From NCBI GenBank assembly GCA_945863085.1, contig CAMBCD010000046.1:1-12328 (forward strand): 12,328 nucleotides of DNA, in the 5' to 3' direction. Position 1 is the stretch's first letter, and each line of letters opens with the position of its first letter. Below, in pieces: positions 1 through 7,241 of the stretch. Source of the DNA: Bordetella parapertussis. GTDB lineage: Bacteria > Pseudomonadota > Gammaproteobacteria > Burkholderiales > SG8-41. The notes beneath the pieces were generated by a model. It saw nothing but the letters and a program-made list of their open reading frames with translations, ran no database searches and was not told the DNA's origin. Position numbers and translations under genes: made by a program.

Positions 1-613
1 CGTGGCCGCCGTGCAGCGGCTTGGTCATCGCCTGTGAACGGAAGGCCTGCTGCAGGCCGGAGGCAAAACTGCCGACGGTCGCCAGCGCGTGCATGAACTG
101 TTCCTTGTTCGCACCGAGGATGAAGGCTGCCGCGGCGGCTGCGCCGAAAGAACCGACGGTGCCGGTGGTGTGCCAGTACTTGTAATGCGAAGGCATGATG
201 GCTTCGCCAATGCGCGTCGAGATTTCATAACCGACAATCACGCCGCGCAGGAATTTGTCGCCCGAGGCGCCGCTGGACTGGGCCACAGCCAGCGCCGCGG
301 AAATCACCGGGCTGCCCGGGTGGTAGCCGGCGTCACGGTAGATGTCATCGAATTCCACCGAATGCGAAGCGGCGCCGTTGATCAATGCGGCGGCGCGCAG
401 CGTCGCGCGGCGGCCGGTGGCGAGGCGGGCGCGGCCGCGGTCGAGGTCCTCGGCAAAGGCCAGCTCCATCAGGGTTGCCGGTGCGACGATGCTGCCGGGC
501 AACAAGGCCGCGTACCAGTCGATCACCGCGCGTTTGGCGTGGTGGATGACCTCAGGCGGCAGTTTGGAGGTCTGTTCCTTGATGGCGTAATCGGCCAGTT
601 GTTGCATCAGCAT
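1..613 (-). CDS. MmgE/PrpD family protein, N-terminal 204 residues (cut by window edge)
   Basis: The reading frame stays open from an ATG at 613 to the window edge, so only the N-terminal part of a protein that normally has about 450-500 residues is visible. A good Shine-Dalgarno GAGGAG (621-626, minus strand) lies 7 bases before the ATG. The family includes 2-methylcitrate dehydratase (PrpD), cis-aconitate decarboxylase and iminodisuccinate epimerase, all cytosolic lyases or isomerases acting on polycarboxylates. Visible family features are the helical start (LADYAIKE), the acidic motif HSVEFDD (H84, E87, D89, D90), HPG at 98-100 and the active-site loop TKPLHGG, with K198 and H201 just before the cut. 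It is the last visible gene of the minus-strand cluster, 57 bases after the acyl-CoA synthetase. Family assignment is firm; the substrate is unknown. It is not a copy of the second PrpD-like gene at 5007-6416, which lacks the KPLH motif. Confidence 0.9.
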   Translation of the reverse strand, partial: MLMQQLADYAIKEQTSKLPPEVIHHAKRAVIDWYAALLPGSIVAPATLMELAFAEDLDRGRARLATGRRATLRAAALINGAASHSVEFDDIYRDAGYHPGSPVISAALAVAQSSGASGDKFLRGVIVGYEISTRIGEAIMPSHYKYWHTTGTVGSFGAAAAAAFILGANKEQFMHALATVGSFASGLQQAFRSQAMTKPLHGGH

Positions 614-670
614 GATGGGTCTCCTCGATTGGTGCCTGAATCGGTGGCTTAAATTCGCTGCTGGTGCCGT

Positions 671-2746
671 TCAGCGGCGGACGATCAGTCCGTCAACGGC
701 AACCACGCCTTCATTTTCCTTCTTGACGATCAGCGGGTTGATTTCCGCCTCGGCAATGTCATCAAACGCCGCCAGCTGCGAAAACGCCGCCACGGCCTGG
801 GCCAGTGCTGCACAGTCACCTTTGGTCATGCCGCGATAACCGCGGATCACCGCCAGACCTTTGACTTCCTCGATCATCTGCGCAGCCGCTTCCGGCGTCA
901 CCGGCGCCAGACGCATGGCGAAGTCGTGATAGATCTCCGCCAGCACGCCGCCAACGCCGATCACCACCAGCGGACCCACCTGCGGATCGCGCTTGTAACC
1001 GACGATGACTTCGGCCAGGCCGCGCTCCATGCGCTGCACCAGGATGCCGTTCAGTTTCGCCTGCGGGTGTTTGGCTTTGACCCTCGTGAAAATGTCCGTG
1101 GCCGCCTGTTTCAGCGCAGGCGCGTCGGCGATGTTCAGCACTACACCACCGGCGTCAGTCTTGTGCGCGATGTCCGGCGACAGGATCTTGGCGACCACCG
1201 GGTAGCCGATGTCGACCTTGGCATTGGCATCCGCCATCACCGCGACCGCCGCCTGCGGCACGCCCAGCGCGCCGAATACCGCGCAGGCCTGCTGTTCATT
1301 CAGTTGTTTGCCACTTGCGCTTTTCAACAATTCTCCGGCGGCGGCTGTGCGTTTCGCATCCGGCGCGGGAATCGTTGCCGGCGCCTTCCACTCACGCCAG
1401 GCGCGGATCGAATCGGCGCAGGATTCCGGCGTGCGGAAGCCGGCGACGCCGGCAGCCGCCAGCAGTTTCAGCGAAGCCTCGGCATGCGGCGCGAGGAATA
1501 CCGCCAGCGCCTTGTTGCCGCGGTCGGCTTCCAGCAGCGGTTCGACGGCGATCTGTGGCTGGAACTGCGCCGAGCTGCCGGCGACGGCCAGCACCAGGTC
1601 GCAATGGTCGGAGGCGAGCAACGCATTCAGCACGCCGCCGTAGATTTCCTTTTTTGCGCCGGCCAGCGTCAGGTCGGTGATGCGCGATTTATTGATGATG
1701 ATGTTTTTCTGCGCCAGCGTGGCGACCAGGGCATCGGTGGGGCCGACGACGTCAACGCCGTAGGTGCCGATGCGATCGACAACACAGGCTGCACCGCCGC
1801 CGGTGGTGGTCATCGCCGCGACGCGGTGTTTTTTGTTCGGTTTGCGGCCCTGCACCAGCGCCGGCAGTTCGAACAGGGCTTCCAGCGTATCCACGCGCAA
1901 CATCGCATGCGCCTTGAAAAAGGCATCAACGGCTTCGTCGGTGCCGGCCATCGCGCCGGTATGTGATGCGGCAAGGTCCTGGCCGACTTCGGAGCGGCCG
2001 AGTTTGTAGACGATCACCGGTTTGTTGACTTCGTAGGCGCGGCGCGCGGCATCCGCGAGGTGCGGGGCGTCACGAATCGTTTCCATGAACAGCAGGATGG
2101 CCTGGGTGTGCGGGTCATCGACCAGGAGACCGGCGAGTTCACCGACGCCGAGGTCGGCTTCGTTGCCGACGGAAATCAGTTTGGAGAAACCGACGCCGCG
2201 GCCGAGGCCACGCGACATCAGGCCGCCCATCATGCTGCCTGATTGAGACACGATGGCGAGGCCGCCCGGTGTGATTTCCAATTTCTCCAGCACGGCATTT
2301 ACTGACAGCGCGAGATGGGTCTGCGTGCTCATCAGGCCGATGCAGTTCGGGCCGACCAGCCGCGTGTTACTGCCGCGAATGATGTCGTTCAGCTCCAGTT
2401 GTTTGACGCGGCCTTCGGCGCCGGTCTCGGCGAAACCGTCGCTGTAGACCGTAACCACGGGGATTTTTTTCGCAACGCACTGTCTCACGGCTTCCGGCAC
2501 CGCTTTCGCCGGCACCATCACAAACGCGTGATCGACTTCACCCGGAATCGAGGTGACGTCCGGATAAGCCTTGTCGCCGAAAATTTCAGCGCGCGCCGGA
2601 TTCACCGGAATCAGCGTGCCTTTGTAGCCATGGCGCTTCAGATACCGCTGCGGACGCGAGGTGTTTTTCTTTTCGTCGCTTGATGCGCCGATCAGCGCGA
2701 TGGAGCGGGGATCAAATACGGCTTGATAGAGTTTGTTGTTCGACAT
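671..2746 (-). CDS. Single-chain ADP(NDP)-forming acyl-CoA synthetase (acetate--CoA ligase family)
   Basis: A 691-residue fusion of the alpha-like and beta-like parts of NDP-forming acyl-CoA synthetases, related to succinyl-CoA synthetase. It would activate a carboxylic acid to its CoA thioester with ATP through a phosphohistidine relay, or run in reverse to conserve energy. An N-terminal CoA-binding Rossmann domain has IALIGASS at 16-23. Succinyl-CoA-ligase-like flavodoxin domains follow, with GPNCIG near 132-137 and SQSGSMMGG near 167-175. The phosphorylatable histidine is H262 in SHTGAMAG. An ATP-grasp domain covers roughly 465-691, with the second relay histidine H528 in SPDIAHKTDAGG and the metal/phosphate motif EINPL at 668-672. 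The C-terminal GNAT domain of Pat-type protein acetyltransferases is absent, so a metabolic role is more likely than a regulatory one. The start ATG has no obvious Shine-Dalgarno. The gene lies 36 bases after the acyl-CoA dehydrogenase, which fits a shared acyl-CoA pathway. The acid substrate is unknown. Confidence 0.93.
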   Translation of the reverse strand: MSNNKLYQAVFDPRSIALIGASSDEKKNTSRPQRYLKRHGYKGTLIPVNPARAEIFGDKAYPDVTSIPGEVDHAFVMVPAKAVPEAVRQCVAKKIPVVTVYSDGFAETGAEGRVKQLELNDIIRGSNTRLVGPNCIGLMSTQTHLALSVNAVLEKLEITPGGLAIVSQSGSMMGGLMSRGLGRGVGFSKLISVGNEADLGVGELAGLLVDDPHTQAILLFMETIRDAPHLADAARRAYEVNKPVIVYKLGRSEVGQDLAASHTGAMAGTDEAVDAFFKAHAMLRVDTLEALFELPALVQGRKPNKKHRVAAMTTTGGGAACVVDRIGTYGVDVVGPTDALVATLAQKNIIINKSRITDLTLAGAKKEIYGGVLNALLASDHCDLVLAVAGSSAQFQPQIAVEPLLEADRGNKALAVFLAPHAEASLKLLAAAGVAGFRTPESCADSIRAWREWKAPATIPAPDAKRTAAAGELLKSASGKQLNEQQACAVFGALGVPQAAVAVMADANAKVDIGYPVVAKILSPDIAHKTDAGGVVLNIADAPALKQAATDIFTRVKAKHPQAKLNGILVQRMERGLAEVIVGYKRDPQVGPLVVIGVGGVLAEIYHDFAMRLAPVTPEAAAQMIEEVKGLAVIRGYRGMTKGDCAALAQAVAAFSQLAAFDDIAEAEINPLIVKKENEGVVAVDGLIVRR

Positions 2747-2782
2747 GCTTGATGATGGACTGCCGCGCCGGGGCGCGGGTCC

Positions 2783-3940
2783 TTATGAAGTTTTCGGAGG
2801 ACGTTGCGAGAACGTGCGTTCAAACACGCCTTCAGCAATGCGGTTCTTGAGGATTTCGATCGAGCCGCCGGCAATCATCCAGCCACGGCATTTGCGGAAG
2901 CAGTATTCGACCAGCGTCTCGTCGGTGTAACCCATGCCGCCCATGATCTGCATCGCTTCATTGCAGATGTCGAAGCCGGCCTGGTTGCAGAAGGCCTTGG
3001 CGACGGCGGTGTCGTCGGCTGACGGGATGCCGTTGTCGGCGTTGACGGCGGCCTTGTAGAGCAGCAGTTGGCCGGCATCAAGTTTCATTTTCATGTCGGC
3101 GAATTTCCACTGGATGCCCTGGAATTCGCAGAGCAGCCGCCCGAACTGTTTGCGCTGCATCGCCCATTCACGCGCGATGTTGTAGGCGTAACGGCCGAAG
3201 GCCAGTGAACGCGCGGTGTTGCCGATGCGTTCGACGTTGAAGCCTGCGATCTGTTTCTTGAAGCCGCCTTCCTTCAGCATCACGTTCTCGGGGCCGACGT
3301 AGACATTGTCGAGGTAGGTCTGCACCCAGTCTTCGCCGTTGAGGAATTTCGACGGCGCGCCCTGCTTGAAACCCTGCGCGTCGCGCGGAATCAGCACCGA
3401 GCCGATGCCGCCGACACCGGGACCAAAACGCACATAGGTCAGCATTACCGCGGCGTAAGAGGCGTGGGTCTGGAATACCTTGACGCCGTTGATGCGATAA
3501 CCGTCACCATCGGGCGTGGCCGAGGTTTTGAGATCGGTTACCGCGGAGCCGGCTTCCGGCTCGGTCATGCCGACGGTGATCAGCGATTCACCGGCGAGGA
3601 TTTTGTCGAGGTAGCGTTTTTTCTGGTCGGGCGTGCCGTATTCGGCGAGAACACGCACCGGGCCGAAGTTGCCGGCCTGGATCACGTCGGCGCTGCGCGG
3701 GCACACTGAAGCGATTGTTTCGATGGCGATGATGGCGTCCATCAGCGAACCACCCTGACCGCCGTCTTCTTCCTTCATCGTGATGCCCATCAGACCCTGT
3801 TCGGCCATCAGCTTGCCGACCTCCCAGGGATGTTCTTCCTGGTGTGCGCGGGCGAGTGCGCCCTCGCGCAAATGGCGTTCGGCAAAACCGCGCACGGCGT
3901 CGCGGAACTGTTCCTGCTCGGGTGTGAAGTGAAAATCCAT
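2783..3940 (-). CDS. Acyl-CoA dehydrogenase (FAD-dependent)
   Basis: A 385-residue flavoprotein of the usual acyl-CoA dehydrogenase length, which would introduce a 2,3 double bond into an acyl-CoA and pass electrons to ETF. It begins with the family-typical MDFHFTPEQEQFRD. The mid-domain has ITVGMTEPEAGS (121-132), part of the flavin/substrate-binding region. The C-terminal domain has RKQFGRLL (263-270) and QIMGGMGY (331-338). The usual catalytic glutamate of the short/medium-chain type (the E of YEGT) is replaced by G358 in IAGGS. A glutamate is instead present at E237 in FNVERIG, the position used by isovaleryl- and long-chain acyl-CoA dehydrogenases. The frame stays open upstream to an ATG at 4036, but I chose 3940 because the homologous N-terminus starts there and the extra codons run through hairpin DNA. 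No strong Shine-Dalgarno is seen. The exact substrate is unknown. Confidence 0.93.
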   Translation of the reverse strand: MDFHFTPEQEQFRDAVRGFAERHLREGALARAHQEEHPWEVGKLMAEQGLMGITMKEEDGGQGGSLMDAIIAIETIASVCPRSADVIQAGNFGPVRVLAEYGTPDQKKRYLDKILAGESLITVGMTEPEAGSAVTDLKTSATPDGDGYRINGVKVFQTHASYAAVMLTYVRFGPGVGGIGSVLIPRDAQGFKQGAPSKFLNGEDWVQTYLDNVYVGPENVMLKEGGFKKQIAGFNVERIGNTARSLAFGRYAYNIAREWAMQRKQFGRLLCEFQGIQWKFADMKMKLDAGQLLLYKAAVNADNGIPSADDTAVAKAFCNQAGFDICNEAMQIMGGMGYTDETLVEYCFRKCRGWMIAGGSIEILKNRIAEGVFERTFSQRPPKTS

Positions 3941-3960
3941 GATTTGAAACTTTGGAATGA

Positions 3961-4025
3961 AATGGCGGGTTGGAAAAGCCCGCATTTTACCGCCCGCCGC
4001 ACGGAGAGTCAGTACGGCGGGCGGA
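3961..4025 (-). terminator. Two GC-rich hairpins before the acyl-CoA dehydrogenase gene; possible terminator or leader structure
   Basis: This lies in the 140-base gap (3941-4080) between the SMP-30 gene and the acyl-CoA dehydrogenase. A perfect 10-bp inverted repeat CCGCCCGCCG (3991-4000) / CGGCGGGCGG (4016-4025) encloses a 15-base loop. Beside it is a second stem, GCGGG (3966-3970) / CCCGC (3980-3984), flanked by AAAT and ATTT that can extend the pairing around one bulged base. Read on the minus strand the second stem is followed by ATTTCATTCC, a poor U-tract; on the plus strand it is followed by ATTTTA. It could be a weak terminator for the upstream genes or a structured leader of the dehydrogenase mRNA, since it ends about 20 bases before that start codon. 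The structure is visible; the function is inferred. Confidence 0.4.
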
Positions 4026-4080
4026 ATCCGCATCATGGCGAAACGAGGTGGTGAAACCGCTTACATCAAAGTTCTGCCGC

Positions 4081-4983
4081 CTAGGGATACATCGCCCAGC
4101 CAACACGATTAGTCGCGGCCTTGAAGAAATGGCCGTCGGTGCTGGTGACAAACAGCGTGCGCATGTCCGCCCCGCCGAATGCGCAGTTGGTCGGACGGTT
4201 GCAGGCGACCGGATGGGTTTCAAGCACGCGCCCCGTCGGCGTAAACACATAAATCATCGGGCCGGCGCCGGCGACTTCCCAGCCGGCGGTGGCGACGATG
4301 TTGCCATCCGCGTCGAGACACATGCCGTCGATGCCGCGGTGGATGTCGCGATGGTCTTCGCCCCAGGTAAACAGCGTTTTGTACGGGCCGAGGCTGCCGT
4401 CATCCTGGATCGGATAGGCGCGCAGCTCACGCGCAATGCCGCGGGTAAAGCTGCTTTCGGCGACATACAGGGTGCCCTGGTCCTGCGACACCAGGATGCC
4501 ATTGGGCTGCGTGGTGTCGGACAATACCTCGGTGATTGAGTAGCTGCCGTCTTTTTGCGGATCCAGCCGGTACACCAGTCGCTTGGGCAGTTCCTGTTTT
4601 TCGCTTTTGTCGACGTTGCCGTCGTTCCAGGGATTGGTGAACCAGATGCGGCCCTTGCGATCGATCGCGAGATCGTTCGGCGTATTGAGCCGTTTGCCTT
4701 CGAACTTGTCGGCGATCACCACATTTTTGCCGTCCGGATCGAAGCGCATCACGCTGCGTTCGCCCTGGCAGCAGCCGAACAGCCGCCCCTGCGCGTCGAA
4801 GGCGAGGCCGTTGACGCGGTCCAGTCCGGTGCGCCAGGGCGTGATCGCGTTGGTTTTCGGATCGCAGCGGAAAATGGTGTTGGCGTGGATGTGGGTGAAA
4901 TAAAGGTATTCGCCGTCCCACACCGGGCCTTCGGTGATCGGAATGCCCGCGGGTTTTTTCAGCAGCTCGAATTTCCACGCCAT
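4081..4983 (-). CDS. SMP-30/gluconolactonase/LRE family protein (probable lactonase)
   Basis: A 300-residue six-bladed beta-propeller protein of the SMP-30/regucalcin/gluconolactonase family, which hydrolyses sugar lactones or related cyclic esters using one divalent metal. The metal-site residues can be placed by motif: E18 in ITEGPVWDG, N103 in LNTPNDLAID, N161 in TQPNGILVS and D219 in GIDGMCLDADG. The glutamate and the first asparagine fall at the same numbers as in human SMP-30. No signal peptide is seen, so a cytosolic enzyme is expected. The frame is open to an ATG at 5127, but the start at 4983 gives the family N-terminus (MAWKFELL), has GGGGAA a few bases upstream, and avoids overlapping the PrpD-like gene that ends 23 bases before. 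It is the fourth visible gene of the cluster. The lactone it opens is unknown; gluconolactone itself is not implied. Confidence 0.9.
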   Translation of the reverse strand: MAWKFELLKKPAGIPITEGPVWDGEYLYFTHIHANTIFRCDPKTNAITPWRTGLDRVNGLAFDAQGRLFGCCQGERSVMRFDPDGKNVVIADKFEGKRLNTPNDLAIDRKGRIWFTNPWNDGNVDKSEKQELPKRLVYRLDPQKDGSYSITEVLSDTTQPNGILVSQDQGTLYVAESSFTRGIARELRAYPIQDDGSLGPYKTLFTWGEDHRDIHRGIDGMCLDADGNIVATAGWEVAGAGPMIYVFTPTGRVLETHPVACNRPTNCAFGGADMRTLFVTSTDGHFFKAATNRVGWAMYP

Positions 4984-5006
4984 GATTGTTCCCCAGGCCC
5001 TGACGT

Positions 5007-6416
5007 TCAAGCCTTCAGCAATGCACGCAGCTTGGTGGCGTTGCCGATTTTTTCGATGTTCCACACCGCATCGCAGAGTTTGCGCGCGCGGCTCTTGCCG
5101 AGGATCGGCGCCATCAGGTGGTAACACTTCTCGTCGACCTGGGCGCGGGTCATCGGATTCTGCGCCGTGCCGAGCACTGCCTTGACGTGTTTGCGCAGCA
5201 TGCGGCCATCTTTCAGCTTCAGTTCGAGAATGCCCTGGCGCGACGGCATTGCGGCGGTCAGTGCGTCGTCACCGTACAGCGTGATGCGTTTCCGGAGGTC
5301 GAGCACCTTCTTGTCGGTCATGCGCTTTTCGTCATGCGAGGACTTGAAGGTGACCATGCCGTCGATCAGCATCACCGCGCACATGTGCTGCATGCAGATG
5401 TCGGGCATGTTGCGGTTGTCGGTGGTATTCGCGGCCTGGTGTGCGACGCGGATCACCAGCTTTTCGACATTGGATGCCTTGATGCCGTAATCGCGGATCA
5501 GTTCCAGCAGGCCGTCGAGCGGGGCCTGGATCGGCGAACCGACCGACCAGCGCTTGATGTTGGTGTTCATGATCTCGTAGACCTTGCCGAGATCCTTGAT
5601 CAGGCGTTCCGGCTGCGGCTTTTTGCCGATGCGGCGGGTCTCGTCGTAGGCGACATAAAAATTGCGCTCGCCGGAGAACACGTCTTCCACCGCGGTGAAG
5701 CCGCAGGACACCATCGACGCCGCTGCGGTGCCGTTGCGCGCCGGCATGCCGCCGAAGTCGAAGGCTTTTTCGATGTGTTCTTCATCGCGCATCCAGCACG
5801 AAATGCCCGAACACTGCTGTGCGGTGTACGACAAGGCGTGGCGCATGCCGTTGTAGTCGAGGCCGGCGAGCAGCGAAGCGGCTGCGGCGGCGCCGAAGCT
5901 CGGGCCGAAGCTGTGCGTCGAGTGCCCGGCCTGGCGGAAATCATAAGGATGCAGCGACAGGTTGAGGCGTGCGCACAGGTCGTAACCCAGCGCCACGGCG
6001 CGCAGCAGCTGCGTGCCGTTCGACTTCTCGCGTTCGCCCATGGCCAGCGCGGCGGGGACCACGGCGCAGCCGGGATGCGACAGCGAAGGCGCATGCGAAT
6101 CATCGGTTTCGTCGGCGTGGGCCAGCATGCCGTTGATATGGGCCGCCTGTTCAGCATTGGTGAGGATATTCGATCCGATGACGATGGCCTGCGGTTTGCC
6201 GCCCAGGGTCTTGGCATAGGCAATGGCTTTTTCGCCCGGCAGCAGGCGCGAGCCCGAGACCATCGCGGCGATGGTGTCGAGCAGGTGGTGCTTGGTTTTT
6301 TCGGCAACGTCCTTCGGCAGCGGCTTTTTCGCGGCGCCGGCCATGTAGGTGGCCAGCGTTTTCATCAGCGGCGACACCGCCGTTTTGGAATTGGATTTCG
6401 TTTTTTTGCTGCTCAT
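5007..6416 (-). CDS. MmgE/PrpD family protein (second, complete copy)
   Basis: A 469-residue member of the MmgE/PrpD family (2-methylcitrate dehydratase-like), the normal length. The ATG at 6416 overlaps the TGA of the upstream SDR gene as ATGA, and GGAGG lies 9 bases upstream inside the SDR's last glycine codons, so the two are probably translationally coupled. The same frame stays open back to 6842, but those 142 codons run antiparallel to nothing conserved and lie inside the SDR gene; they are a frame shadow. A lysine-rich, low-complexity N-terminus (residues 1-12) precedes the conserved fold. Visible motifs are AHADETDD (99-106, in the place of the family's HALDFDD) and SHPG (113-116). 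The loop that reads KPLHGG in the sister gene at 1-613 is DFGGMPARNG (220-229), without the lysine and histidine. A lyase or isomerase on a polycarboxylate is likely, but the altered loop makes the reaction uncertain. Confidence 0.92.
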   Translation of the reverse strand: MSSKKTKSNSKTAVSPLMKTLATYMAGAAKKPLPKDVAEKTKHHLLDTIAAMVSGSRLLPGEKAIAYAKTLGGKPQAIVIGSNILTNAEQAAHINGMLAHADETDDSHAPSLSHPGCAVVPAALAMGEREKSNGTQLLRAVALGYDLCARLNLSLHPYDFRQAGHSTHSFGPSFGAAAAASLLAGLDYNGMRHALSYTAQQCSGISCWMRDEEHIEKAFDFGGMPARNGTAAASMVSCGFTAVEDVFSGERNFYVAYDETRRIGKKPQPERLIKDLGKVYEIMNTNIKRWSVGSPIQAPLDGLLELIRDYGIKASNVEKLVIRVAHQAANTTDNRNMPDICMQHMCAVMLIDGMVTFKSSHDEKRMTDKKVLDLRKRITLYGDDALTAAMPSRQGILELKLKDGRMLRKHVKAVLGTAQNPMTRAQVDEKCYHLMAPILGKSRARKLCDAVWNIEKIGNATKLRALLKA

Positions 6417-7189
6417 GGCATCAAGCCTCCGCCGTTGATATGTATGGATTGTCCGGTGACGTAGCGCGAATCGGGGCCGCACAACACGCGCACCATCGCG
6501 GCGATTTCTTCCGGCAGGCCGCGCCGGCCCGCGGGGGGCAGCGACACGCGATGATCGGGCCGCGGCGGCGCGCCGGGCAGGCCGCGCACGGTCTCGACGG
6601 TACCCGGCACCACGCAGTTCACGGTGATGTTGCTGGGGGCGAGGTCGATCGCCACCGCCTTGGTCATCGCGGCGAGGCCGCCTTTTGCAGCCACCACATG
6701 CGAGCGGTGCAGGGCGCCCTTGTGTCCGGTCAGGCCGCCGATGTTCACCACCGAGCCGCCACCGGCCTTGACCAGGTGCGGCAGCGCCGCCTGTGTCGTC
6801 AGGAAAGCGCCGTCGAGCACGATCGAGGTCACGCGTTTCCATTCCTCGAAGGTGATTTTGTCGAAAGGGGTCTCGGCGCGGATCGCCGCGTTGTTGACCA
6901 CCATGTCGATGCGGCCGAACTGTTTCACCGTGTCGGCCACCAGTGCCGCCACCGCTGCGGGATCGGTGACGTCGGCGATATGCAGCGCGGCCTTGCCGCC
7001 GGCTTTTTTGATCATCGCCACGGTTTCTTCGCCTTCCTTGCGCGAAGTGTTGGCGTTGACCATCACCGTGGCGCCGCCCGCTGCCAGCGACAGCGCAATG
7101 CAGCGGCCGATGTTGCGCGCGCCGCCGGTAACCAGCGCGACCTTGCCGGCAAGTTCGTCGCCGGGCCGCATTCCTGGAGCAGAAGTCAT
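6413..7189 (-). CDS. SDR-fold protein lacking most of the classical catalytic tetrad
   Basis: A 258-residue short-chain dehydrogenase/reductase fold, normally an NAD(P)-dependent alcohol/ketone oxidoreductase. Cofactor elements are intact: TGGARNIG (21-28), the acidic turn IADVTD (71-76), VVNNAA (97-102), and the C-terminal YVTGQSIHINGG typical of FabG-like members. The catalytic residues are not. Aligned by motif to FabG, the Asn is V124 (TSIVLDG), the Ser is G152 (VNIGGLTG) and the Tyr is V165 (SHVVAAK); only K169 remains, with H164 adjacent. This is a coherent intact ORF, not a decayed gene, so it may do altered chemistry or serve as a binding or partner protein. I have a vague recollection of similar proteins with an RAHV..AK motif, which I cannot verify here. 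The start ATG has AAAGGA 6 bases upstream (7196-7201). Its stop overlaps the PrpD-like start by ATGA. Confidence 0.9.
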   Translation of the reverse strand: MTSAPGMRPGDELAGKVALVTGGARNIGRCIALSLAAGGATVMVNANTSRKEGEETVAMIKKAGGKAALHIADVTDPAAVAALVADTVKQFGRIDMVVNNAAIRAETPFDKITFEEWKRVTSIVLDGAFLTTQAALPHLVKAGGGSVVNIGGLTGHKGALHRSHVVAAKGGLAAMTKAVAIDLAPSNITVNCVVPGTVETVRGLPGAPPRPDHRVSLPPAGRRGLPEEIAAMVRVLCGPDSRYVTGQSIHINGGGLMP

Positions 7190-7241
7190 TAAATATCCTT
7201 TAAAATCAATTATTTATTGAATAATCTATTTGCTGACAGAT
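7190..7241 (-). promoter_or_regulatory. AT-rich spacer between the Bug and SDR genes, with the SDR ribosome binding site
   Basis: A 52-base gap that is strikingly AT-rich against the GC-rich genes on both sides. It contains the Shine-Dalgarno AAAGGA (7196-7201, minus strand) for the SDR gene and a small inverted repeat TCAAT (7206-7210) / ATTGA (7216-7220). Several TA-rich hexamers could act as a -10 element, but no convincing -35/-10 pair was found. It may hold an internal promoter separating the solute-binding-protein gene from the enzymes, or simply be an AT-rich intergenic linker. Confidence 0.35.

Noticed and set aside
89..652. 187-codon plus-strand open frame
   Set aside because: It lies antisense to the PrpD-like gene at 1-613, which has family motifs and a ribosome binding site; the frame is an artefact of high-GC codon use.
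926..1966. 346-codon plus-strand open frame
   Set aside because: It is entirely antisense to the acyl-CoA synthetase; the translation is rich in His, Arg, Gln and Asp with no recognisable domain, typical of a shadow frame.
3941..4036. Upstream start (ATG at 4036) for the acyl-CoA dehydrogenase
   Set aside because: It would add 32 residues encoded by hairpin DNA with no match to the family N-terminus.
5118..6464. 448-codon plus-strand open frame
   Set aside because: It is antisense to the complete PrpD-like gene, with shadow-like composition and no family motif.
6417..6842. 142-codon N-terminal extension of the PrpD-like gene
   Set aside because: It lies in another frame of the SDR gene and is Arg/Gly/Ala-rich and unconserved; the ATG at 6416 has a Shine-Dalgarno and an ATGA overlap with the SDR stop.
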